A DNA stretch of 64,000 nt, taken from an uncultured bacterium (GTDB taxonomy: Bacteria; Bacteroidota; Bacteroidia; Bacteroidales; Rikenellaceae). Where the stretch lies: assembly GCA_905214725.1 (NCBI GenBank), contig CAJMNH010000001.1, forward strand, positions 310,001 to 374,000, read 5' to 3'. The notes under the pieces were generated by a model. The model had not been told where the DNA came from. It made no database searches and saw nothing but the letters and a program-made list of their open reading frames with translations. Below are positions 25,601-32,389 of the stretch, one piece after another. How positions within the stretch are numbered: the stretch's first letter is position 1; every line of letters begins with the position of its first letter. The translations under genes and the position numbers were made by a program.

Positions 25601-25865
25601 TGTGCGTCTCTTCCGCGAACTTTCGCCGGATCTGATTCTGATGGATGTAAAAATGCCCGAAATGGACGGATTGGAGGCCACACGAGCGATACGCAAGGAG
25701 AATCAGACAATCCCGATCATCGCCATCACGGCTTTTGCTTATGATAAGGATCGGCAGCGGGCGCTAAGCGCCGGATGCAACGACTATCTGTCCAAACCGA
25801 TTTCGGCGGATGAACTCAAACGCAGGCTCCGCGAATATCTGAACGGGGCGGGACCTGCGAAATGA
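22659..25865 (+). CDS. Soluble hybrid sensor histidine kinase with PAS/GAF sensors and receiver domain
   Basis: 1068 residues from [12 protein letters not shown]. An N-terminal PAS-like domain (about 5-115) is followed by a GAF domain (about 145-300), two further PAS-like domains (about 315-440 and 445-560) and another PAS with PAC (about 570-680). The kinase core comes next: HisKA [20 protein letters not shown] with His713, then HATPase ([35 protein letters not shown]). The C-terminal receiver (about 945-1065) has [13 protein letters not shown] with phospho-acceptor Asp996. There is no signal peptide or membrane helix, so it senses cytosolic cues. An upstream frame-open ATG at 22452 lies in the tmRNA terminator and upstream of the promoter, so it is rejected. 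No response regulator or phosphotransfer gene is adjacent. Confidence 0.9.
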   Translation: [1068 protein letters not shown]

Positions 25866-26084
25866 TCCTTAACCGCCAGCCCCGACTCGTATCGGGTAAC
25901 GTTTTCCCACAATGAGAAAAGCCCACGGATTTACAATTTTACAATGCCGAATTACGGGACATCGATCGTCCGAGGCGGAAAATTCCCGTGCCGAGATTCG
26001 GCTTTCCGACCGCACGAAAAGTGGCGTACATGAAAAAGAGATGCGGAAAAATACGCGTTAATACGGACTTAAAACATAAAGAGT

Positions 26085-26666
26085 ATGCAGGATATAATAA
26101 ACGGACGCTGCGGTTGGTGCGGAACGGACGAGTCGTATGTGAAATACCACGATCAAGAATGGGGGAAATTGGTGACCGATGACAAGACGTTGTTCGAATT
26201 TCTCGTACTGGAGAGCGCTCAGGCCGGATTGAGTTGGATAACGATTCTTAAAAAGCGAGAGGGGTATCGCAAGGCCTTTTGTAATTTCGAGGCCGAGGCG
26301 GTGGCGCAAATGACCGATGAAGACGTTGAACGGTTGATGCGGTTCGACGGCATTGTAAAAAACCGGCTGAAAATCAAAGCGACGATCACTAATGCCAAAC
26401 TGTTCCTTGCCATACAAAAGGAGTTCGGCAGTTTTTACGACTACACCCTGTCGTTCTTTCCCGACCGAAAACCGATTATCAACACGTTCCGATCATTGAG
26501 CGAGATTCCCGTATCATCTCCCGAATCCGACGCCATGAGCAAGGATATGAAAAAACGGGGATTCAAGTTTTTCGGAACTACGATTTGTTACGCCCACTTG
26601 CAGGCTTCGGGATTTATCGACGATCATCTGACGGACTGCATTTGCCGAAAAAATAAACAACAGTAG
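26085..26666 (+). CDS. tag: DNA-3-methyladenine glycosylase I
   Basis: 193 residues. RCGWCGTDESYVKYHDQEWG (8-27) is the Tag N-terminus. The zinc ligands expected from the E. coli enzyme are present: Cys9, His22, His181 and Cys185 (DDHLTDC). The central ESAQAGLSWITILKKREGYR (43-62) contains the catalytic-pocket Glu and Trp. The enzyme removes 3-methyladenine from alkylated DNA to start base-excision repair. Monocistronic; the 219-bp gap before it holds no supportable gene. Confidence 0.96.
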   Translation: MQDIINGRCGWCGTDESYVKYHDQEWGKLVTDDKTLFEFLVLESAQAGLSWITILKKREGYRKAFCNFEAEAVAQMTDEDVERLMRFDGIVKNRLKIKATITNAKLFLAIQKEFGSFYDYTLSFFPDRKPIINTFRSLSEIPVSSPESDAMSKDMKKRGFKFFGTTICYAHLQASGFIDDHLTDCICRKNKQQ

Positions 26667-26780
26667 CAGGGACTTTCCGCACTTGCGCATTTAAACACCC
26701 CGTTCTTTTTTCACAATATAAAAGCCAGATTGCCAAAGCGGCTAATACTTCGTCGAAACGAATCGGTCGCCAGTTAAGAT

Positions 26781-26808
26781 AAAGAGCCGGAGTTATCTCC
26801 GGCTCTTT
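26781..26808. terminator. Bidirectional terminator between tag and marR
   Basis: 11-bp perfect stem (26781-26791 with 26798-26808) with loop GTTATC and A/T flanks. Confidence 0.85.
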
Positions 26809-26810
26809 CC

Positions 26811-27173
26811 CTACATCTGTTCTTCTTTTAGAAACCGCGTCAACAGTTCCGGCAGCGCAATATTGCAAGGTTGCAGCCGGTCGAGTTCTGCCCGCCCCTG
26901 CGGAGTCAGCGAAAAATACATCTGGCGCTTGTCGTCTTCGCCCAGTTTACGGGTCACAAACCCCTTGTTTTCCACCGACCGAATTACTTTCGACGTATTC
27001 GAACAAGTCAGCCGCAACACCTCCGCAATTTCGCCCGACGAAAGTTCGCCCTGTCGCGCAAGACAGCAGAGCAGCACACCTTCGTTCATCGACAGATGAT
27101 ATTTCTGTTCAAATCGCTGCTCGAATTCGGCGATGGCGCGCGATATTTCCCGTATCTTGCAGAGCGTATTCAT
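26811..27173 (-). CDS. MarR-family winged-helix regulator
   Basis: 120 residues, short for MarR. The winged helix spans about 28-95: LSMNEGVLLCCLARQGELSS, recognition helix LTCSNTSKVIRSVENKGFV, and the wing with RKLGEDDKRQMYFSLTPQG. The D-D-K-R wing motif is classical. Cys5, Cys36, Cys37, Cys61 and Cys103 could allow redox sensing, which fits its position 4 bp downstream of a thioredoxin gene, but that is inference. It probably represses or fine-tunes this operon. It ends at a strong terminator. Confidence 0.85.
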   Translation of the reverse strand: MNTLCKIREISRAIAEFEQRFEQKYHLSMNEGVLLCCLARQGELSSGEIAEVLRLTCSNTSKVIRSVENKGFVTRKLGEDDKRQMYFSLTPQGRAELDRLQPCNIALPELLTRFLKEEQM

Positions 27174-27177
27174 CGGA

Positions 27178-27645
27178 TTACTTCAACAGATACTCGTTGA
27201 TCGCCTTCTTGAAAGCCTCTTTGGGCATTGCCCCTTGCAGCATCTGCGGCTTTCCGCTCATCGGAATAAAGAGGATCGACGGAATGCTGCGAATGCCGAA
27301 TGCGGCCGACAAATCGGGTTCCTTTTCGGTGTTTACCTTATATACGACGATCTGTCCCTCGTATTCGCCGGCAAGCTCTTCGAGAATCGGAGCGACCATC
27401 CGGCAGGGACCGCACCATGAAGCATAGAAATCGACGATCGCAGGCTTGTCGCCCAAATAGGTCAGCGCCGACGAGGCGTTTGCATCCGACAGATTATAAA
27501 CCTTTTGCTGGAATTGATCCAACGTTAACTCCTGTACCATAACTTTTTTTGTTTTTGATTGTTCTTTCGGGTTCATTCCGTGCGCCACGCCCGCCACGAG
27601 GGTCAGACCGGCCACCAAACTCATTAATTTCAACATAATTTTCAT
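27178..27645 (-). CDS. Secreted thioredoxin-family protein
   Basis: 155 residues. A signal peptide (MKIMLKLMSLVAGLTLVAGVAHG) precedes a thioredoxin domain with FYASWCGPCRMVAPIL (Cys78 and Cys81) and the cis-Pro loop GIRSIPSILF. This is the TrxP-like periplasmic thioredoxin type found in Bacteroides, likely to act in disulfide reduction or cytochrome/stress metabolism in the cell envelope. It is the first gene of a two-gene unit with marR. Two tandem promoters lie upstream. The start could also be Met4. Confidence 0.9.
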   Translation of the reverse strand: MKIMLKLMSLVAGLTLVAGVAHGMNPKEQSKTKKVMVQELTLDQFQQKVYNLSDANASSALTYLGDKPAIVDFYASWCGPCRMVAPILEELAGEYEGQIVVYKVNTEKEPDLSAAFGIRSIPSILFIPMSGKPQMLQGAMPKEAFKKAINEYLLK

Positions 27646-27738
27646 TTTTTATCGATTTATAATTCCCGACGGTTATCGATCGGCCTGCAAAGAATCGTCA
27701 GCGCATCTCCACCGTTAAGAATTCCTACAAATCTGCTG

Positions 27739-27764
27739 CAAAGATGGTGCAAGCCAAGCGAAGA
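27739..27764 (-). promoter_or_regulatory. Downstream promoter candidate of the thioredoxin-marR operon
   Basis: Minus-strand CATCTTTG (27739-27746), immediately preceded by GGCTTGCAC, the same element that abuts the tmRNA -7 box. The -7 box deviates at its first base. Confidence 0.45.
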
Positions 27765-27823
27765 GTCGGGTATCGTCGATTCTGCCTGAACGCATCCTGT
27801 CTCAGCCAACATCCATTCTTCTG

Positions 27824-27854
27824 CAAAGGTACAACAATTTTCCAACAAAACAAA
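27824..27854 (-). promoter_or_regulatory. Upstream promoter of the thioredoxin-marR operon
   Basis: Minus-strand TTTG (27851-27854), 19 bp, TACCTTTG (27824-27831): exact consensus. The leader would be about 170 nt. The 446-bp gap 27646-28091 holds these promoters and the rfbB terminator; I see no gene in it. Confidence 0.7.
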
Positions 27855-28022
27855 TTTCCAAAGGAAAATATTTAAAGAAACATATAAAATGATCGGATAG
27901 AACTGAGATTCGTCCGTTTCGAATACGTCGAAGCGATTCCGATTCTGCCGCTTTTTAAAGACCCGAATGTTTATTCCCCGACGGCCGGCAATGTCGGCCG
28001 ATTCCGTACGCTGCCGTAAGAC

Positions 28023-28051
28023 GAAAAAACGGGAGGCTAACGCCTCCCGTT
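28023..28051 (-). terminator. Terminator of the dTDP-rhamnose operon
   Basis: 8-bp GC-rich stem (28042-28049 with 28030-28037), loop of four, followed on the minus strand by a run of Ts. Confidence 0.8.
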
Positions 28052-28091
28052 CCTGTTCAAGCCGATATGAATTCGCAATTAACGGCAATCG

Positions 28092-29150
28092 TTACCGGTT
28101 TTTGTACATCTCTTCGTAATACTTTTCATATTCGCCGGAGGTAATGTTGTCCATCCACTCCTGATTGTCGAGATACCAACGCACCGTCTTTTCGATTCCC
28201 TCCTCGAACTGCAACGAAGGCTCCCAGCCCAATTCGTCCTTCAGCTTGCGGGAATCGATGGCGTAACGCAAGTCGTGCCCCGCACGGTCGGTTACGAAGG
28301 TAATCAGATGTTCCGACGCGCCCTCGGGACGTCCCAACAGTCGATCCACCGTCCGAATCACCACGCGGATCAGATCGATATTCTTCCACTCGTTGAACCC
28401 GCCGATATTGTAAGTTTCGGCCACTTTGCCGTTATGGAAGATCGTATCGATGGCACGCGCGTGATCGACCACATAGAGCCAGTCGCGGACATTCTCGCCC
28501 TTGCCGTAAACGGGCAGCGGTTTCCCGTGACGGATATTGTTGATAAACAACGGTATCAGTTTTTCGGGGAATTGATACGGCCCGTAGTTGTTGGAACAGT
28601 TCGTTACCAACGTCGGCATGCCGTATGTGTCGTGGAACGCACGCACGAAATGGTCGGACGATGCTTTCGAAGCCGAGTAGGGCGAATGCGGATCGTACTT
28701 GGTGGTCTCCGTAAAGAGCGAACCGTCGAACTGCAATGCGCCGTAAACTTCGTCGGTCGAGATATGGTAGAAGAGTTTATCCTTCCAATCCCCGTTCCAG
28801 CACACCTTAGCCGCTTGCAGCAACGACAGGGTTCCCATCACATTGGTGCGCGCGAAGGTGAAGGGATCCTTGATCGAACGGTCGACATGCGACTCGGCCG
28901 CCAAATGGATCACGCCGTCGATGCGATACTTGCGGAAAATATCGAGCACCCGTTCGTAGTCGCAGATATCGCACTTCTCGAAATGATAATTTTCGGCCGT
29001 TTCGATATCCTTCAAGTTGGCCAGATTGCCCGCATAGGTCAGTTTGTCGAGGTTGACGATGCGATATTGGGGATATTTGGTGACGAACAGCCTCACGACA
29101 TGGCTTCCGATGAAACCCGCGCCGCCTGTGATCAAAATGTTCCTTGGCAT
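28092..29150 (-). CDS. rfbB: dTDP-glucose 4,6-dehydratase
   Basis: 352 residues of the extended SDR family. NILITGGAGFIGSHVVRLF (4-22) binds NAD. The catalytic region has HISTDEVYG (Thr-Asp-Glu triad residues of 4,6-dehydratases) and PYSASKASSDHFVRAF (Tyr-x-x-x-Lys). NNYGPYQFPEKLIP and VRDWLYVVDHARAI are further RfbB signatures. It converts dTDP-glucose to dTDP-4-keto-6-deoxyglucose, the second step of dTDP-L-rhamnose synthesis. It is the last gene of the operon and is separated from rfbD by a phosphodiesterase gene. Confidence 0.97.
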   Translation of the reverse strand: MPRNILITGGAGFIGSHVVRLFVTKYPQYRIVNLDKLTYAGNLANLKDIETAENYHFEKCDICDYERVLDIFRKYRIDGVIHLAAESHVDRSIKDPFTFARTNVMGTLSLLQAAKVCWNGDWKDKLFYHISTDEVYGALQFDGSLFTETTKYDPHSPYSASKASSDHFVRAFHDTYGMPTLVTNCSNNYGPYQFPEKLIPLFINNIRHGKPLPVYGKGENVRDWLYVVDHARAIDTIFHNGKVAETYNIGGFNEWKNIDLIRVVIRTVDRLLGRPEGASEHLITFVTDRAGHDLRYAIDSRKLKDELGWEPSLQFEEGIEKTVRWYLDNQEWMDNITSGEYEKYYEEMYKNR

Positions 29151-29221
29151 AAAATCTGATTTTCTGAATTTACTTCGGAAATTCTCCGCTGACTCGGAGA
29201 GAACCGTTTTCCGAAACTATC

Positions 29222-30019
29222 CTATTTTCCGATCAGCGCCTTCAATTCGACGGGATTGTTCGTCGTGATAAAATCCACGCCCAAATCGAGCATCGCCTGC
29301 ATATCCTCCTCCTTGTTGACCGTCCATACATTGACCTTCAACCCGAGATCGTGCGCCTGCTTCACCCATTCGGGATGCTTCTTCATGACTTTCAGGCTGT
29401 AATCCAGTCCGTTCATTCCGGCCTTCTTCAACTCTGCCGGAGATTTCTCGCCGTTGAGATAGTAAACCGGAGCCTTGCGATCGGCCTTCTTGATTGTTTC
29501 ACAGACATTCCAACTGAAAGAAATATACTCCACGCGCTTTTCCAACCCCAATTCCTTAACCATCGCCATCGTCCGGGCTACGATCTCGTTTTCCCGTTCG
29601 GGCGTATCGTGCTTTTTGATTTCGAGGATATACTGAGTAGAGGGGTCGCTCAATCCCGCCAACAGATACTCGCGCAGGGTGGGCAACTTTTCTCCGTTGC
29701 CCAACAACGTATTGCGCACCGTTTCATAGGGCGATTTCTGAATGACGAGGTCTTTCACCACAGGATGCTTCGAGCCGTGAACCACCACAATCGAATCGTC
29801 GGAAGTGAAGTTGATATCGAATTCACTGCCGTAAATACCGAAGTTCATGGCGTTTTCGATACTTTTGATCGAATTCTCGAACGCCCCCTGCGTATTCCAG
29901 TAACCGCGATGTGCAATCACGATGTTCTTGGCCGTACGAGGTGCGGGCTTGTACTTTTTGGCCTCTGCATTGCCTACTGCAAGCGACAGCATCAGCAGGC
30001 TCATCAACACTACTTTCAT
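29222..30019 (-). CDS. Secreted glycerophosphodiester phosphodiesterase
   Basis: 265 residues with signal peptide (MKVVLMSLLMLSLAVGNAEA). The GDPD TIM barrel shows VIAHRGYWN (35-42, catalytic His37), AFENS (Glu48), GSEFDINFTSD (metal ligands, about 64-74), VVVHG (second catalytic His) and LEIK. It hydrolyses glycerophosphodiesters such as deacylated phospholipids to glycerol-3-phosphate in the periplasm. It sits 4 bp after rfbD, inside the rhamnose operon, which is unexpected. A GlpT-like transporter gene that could import its product lies about 4.7 kb away beyond capD. Confidence 0.92.
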   Translation of the reverse strand: MKVVLMSLLMLSLAVGNAEAKKYKPAPRTAKNIVIAHRGYWNTQGAFENSIKSIENAMNFGIYGSEFDINFTSDDSIVVVHGSKHPVVKDLVIQKSPYETVRNTLLGNGEKLPTLREYLLAGLSDPSTQYILEIKKHDTPERENEIVARTMAMVKELGLEKRVEYISFSWNVCETIKKADRKAPVYYLNGEKSPAELKKAGMNGLDYSLKVMKKHPEWVKQAHDLGLKVNVWTVNKEEDMQAMLDLGVDFITTNNPVELKALIGK

Positions 30020-30023
30020 GGTT

Positions 30024-30890
30024 TTACAAGTTTTTAAGGTTGGAAATACATAGTTTAAGCGACTCTGTCCAGTGCGGGATCCTCACTCCGAACGCCGCCT
30101 TGATCTTGCTCTTGTCCAGTACCGAATAAGTGGGGCGCGTCACTTTCGAGGGGTATTCCGACGAATGACAGGGGACGATTTCACAGTGTGTGTGTCCCAC
30201 TTCAACGGCGATGGCATGCGCGAAGTCGTACCACGAGCATACGCCTTCGTTCGAGAAGTGATAGATGCCCTCTTGTCCGGCATACGTTCCGCGCTCGACG
30301 ATATCGAAGATCGTCCGCGCCAGATCGCCGGCATAGGTCGGCGACCCCACCTGATCGAAGACCACCGTCAGACGGTCGCGTTCGGCCGTGAGTCGCAGCA
30401 TCGTTTTGAGAAAATTATGTCCGAACTCCGAATAGAGCCACGCCGTGCGGATAATGAGCGCCTTGCAGCCGCTGGCCTGAACCTCCGCTTCACCCGCCAG
30501 CTTCGTCCGGCCGTAAACGCCGAGCGGACGGGTTTCGCTCGCCTCCGTATAAGGGAGATTGGCGTCGCCCGAAAAGACATAATCCGTCGAGACATGGATC
30601 AGCGTAGCGCCCGCAGCCGCAGCCGCGCAGGCCAAATTGCCGGCTGCTTGCCGGTTGATCCGATCGGCCGCAGCCTCGTCTTCCTCGGCCTTGTCTACAT
30701 TGGTATAGGCCGCACAGTTAATTATGACGTCGATCCGCTCGTCGCACACCGTTCGCATGACCGCCTCTTCGTCGGTGATGTCCAGCTCCGCCACATCGGT
30801 AAACAAATAGTCGTTTTCAGAGGCTGCGCCCAACTGCCTCATCTTATTGCCCAATTGACCGTTGGCGCCCGTTACAAGGATTCTACGCAT
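30024..30890 (-). CDS. rfbD: dTDP-4-dehydrorhamnose reductase
   Basis: 288 residues from MRRILVTGANGQLGNKMR. The nucleotide-binding TGANGQLG, VINCAAYTNVDKAEED (about 59-74), HVSTDYVFSGD and VYGRTKLAGE (Tyr-x-x-x-Lys) are diagnostic of RfbD/RmlD. It reduces dTDP-4-keto-L-rhamnose to dTDP-L-rhamnose with NAD(P)H. The ATG overlaps the rfbC stop by 8 bp; an ATG four codons earlier would deepen the overlap and lacks family support. Confidence 0.96.
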   Translation of the reverse strand: MRRILVTGANGQLGNKMRQLGAASENDYLFTDVAELDITDEEAVMRTVCDERIDVIINCAAYTNVDKAEEDEAAADRINRQAAGNLACAAAAAGATLIHVSTDYVFSGDANLPYTEASETRPLGVYGRTKLAGEAEVQASGCKALIIRTAWLYSEFGHNFLKTMLRLTAERDRLTVVFDQVGSPTYAGDLARTIFDIVERGTYAGQEGIYHFSNEGVCSWYDFAHAIAVEVGHTHCEIVPCHSSEYPSKVTRPTYSVLDKSKIKAAFGVRIPHWTESLKLCISNLKNL

Positions 30891-31455
30891 AATAATCCAC
30901 ATTATAATCGAACAACTCCGTGCATTCGGCCAACGTCGGATGATTGCTGTCTTTCGGCGAAAGGATCACTTCGTCGGGTTTCAGCCGCCAGTCGATCCCG
31001 ATGGCAGGATCGTTCCATGCGACCGCGCCCTCCATGTCGGGGGCATAGAGATTGTCGCACTTATATTGGAAAACCGCCTCGTCGCTCAATACCGAGAACC
31101 CGTGTGCGAACCCGCGAGGGACGAAAAACTGGCGTTTGTTTTCCGCCGTCAGTTCCACGGCGACATAGCGTCCGAAAGTAGGCGATCCCCGACGGATATC
31201 GACCGCTACATCCAGCACCGCGCCCTTGACGACGCGCACCAGCTTCGACTGGGCCGCGCGGCCGCGCTGGAAATGCAGCCCCCGCAGCACGCCGAATTTC
31301 GACTTCGATTCGTTGTCCTGCACAAACCTCACCGGACGCACGGCGGCGTCGAAACGCGCCTGATTGTAACTTTCGAAAAAATAGCCCCGATCGTCGCCGA
31401 ATACATCCGGTTCGATAATCACAACGCCGGCGATCGCTGTCTGAATAACCTTCAT
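30883..31455 (-). CDS. rfbC: dTDP-4-dehydrorhamnose 3,5-epimerase
   Basis: 190 residues of the RmlC cupin family. RGYFFESYN, VQDNESKSKFGVLRGLHFQ (catalytic His in the RGLHFQ segment), KLVRVVKGAVLDVAVDIRRG and PRGFAHGFSVLSD are all conserved. It epimerises C3 and C5 of dTDP-4-keto-6-deoxyglucose. Gene order rfbA-rfbC-rfbD is contiguous, with 35 bp between rfbA and rfbC. Confidence 0.97.
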   Translation of the reverse strand: MKVIQTAIAGVVIIEPDVFGDDRGYFFESYNQARFDAAVRPVRFVQDNESKSKFGVLRGLHFQRGRAAQSKLVRVVKGAVLDVAVDIRRGSPTFGRYVAVELTAENKRQFFVPRGFAHGFSVLSDEAVFQYKCDNLYAPDMEGAVAWNDPAIGIDWRLKPDEVILSPKDSNHPTLAECTELFDYNVDYYA

Positions 31456-31490
31456 TCTTTACACGATTTAAATAACGCGCAGGCACACGT

Positions 31491-32363
31491 TTAGTGTTCC
31501 AACTGTTTCAGCAGATACTGCCCGTAAGGATTCTTTGCCATCGGCTGCGCCAGTTCGCGCATCTTCTCGGCCGTAATCCACCCCTGACGGAAAGCGATAT
31601 CTTCCAGACAAGCGATCTTCAATCCCTGCCGTTTCTCGATGACCTCGACGAAGATAGACGCCTCGGCCAGCGAGTCGTGCGTTCCCGTATCGAGCCATGC
31701 AAAGCCCTGCGAAAGGGTTTGCACCCTCAGTTCTCTCGCTTTGAGGAACTCCTGATTGACGGTGGTGATCTCCAACTCGCCGCGAGCCGAAGGCTTGATC
31801 CGCTTGGCGACCTCGACCACCTTGTTTGGATAGAAATAGAGTCCCACGACGGCATAGTTCGACTTGGGATCCTTAGGCTTCTCCTCGATCGAAAGGCAGT
31901 TGCCCTCCTTGTCGAATTCGGCGACGCCGTAACGTTCGGGATCCTTGACCCAATAACCGAATACCGTCGCCTTTCCCTGTTCGGCAGTGCGAACGGCTCC
32001 GCGGAGCATCTCGGAAAACCCCGCGCCGTAAAAAATATTGTCACCCAGCACCAGACACGCCGTATCGTCGCCGATAAACCGCTCGCCGATGATAAAAGCT
32101 TGCGCAAGGCCGTCGGGCGAGGGCTGCTCGGCATATTCCAGATGCACGCCGTAGTCCGAGCCGTCGCCCAGCAACCGCCGGAATCCCGGCAGATCCTGCG
32201 GGGTGGAGATCAGCAGAATATCCCGAATCCCGGCCAACATCAGCACGGAGATAGGGTAGTAGACCATCGGTTTATCGTAAATCGGCAGCAACTGCTTGCT
32301 GACGCCCTTGGTGATGGGATACAACCGAGTCCCCGATCCTCCCGCCAATACGATTCCTTTCAT
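31491..32363 (-). CDS. rfbA: Glucose-1-phosphate thymidylyltransferase
   Basis: 290 residues. MKGIVLAGGSGTRLYPIT (1-18) is the nucleotidyltransferase signature, KQLLPIYDKPMVYYPISVLM follows with the catalytic Lys, and LGDNIFYGAG holds the metal-binding Asp. AWLDTGTHDSLAEAS is the RmlA dimer/allosteric region. It makes dTDP-glucose from glucose-1-phosphate and dTTP, the first step of the rhamnose route. It lies 26 bp after capD, in the same transcript. Confidence 0.97.
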   Translation of the reverse strand: MKGIVLAGGSGTRLYPITKGVSKQLLPIYDKPMVYYPISVLMLAGIRDILLISTPQDLPGFRRLLGDGSDYGVHLEYAEQPSPDGLAQAFIIGERFIGDDTACLVLGDNIFYGAGFSEMLRGAVRTAEQGKATVFGYWVKDPERYGVAEFDKEGNCLSIEEKPKDPKSNYAVVGLYFYPNKVVEVAKRIKPSARGELEITTVNQEFLKARELRVQTLSQGFAWLDTGTHDSLAEASIFVEVIEKRQGLKIACLEDIAFRQGWITAEKMRELAQPMAKNPYGQYLLKQLEH

Positions 32364-32389
32364 TCCCGTATATGATTTAATTGTATCCG

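Noticed and set aside
25988..26182. 64-codon frame overlapping the start of tag
   Set aside because: Overlaps a firmly assigned gene in another frame and has no supporting signal.
26727..26780. tRNA-like looking stretch before the tag/marR terminator
   Set aside because: It cannot be folded into a complete cloverleaf; no T-loop GTTC motif.
27657..28088. Open frame in the thioredoxin-rfbB gap
   Set aside because: It contains two promoter boxes and the rfbB terminator, and its translation has no recognisable features.
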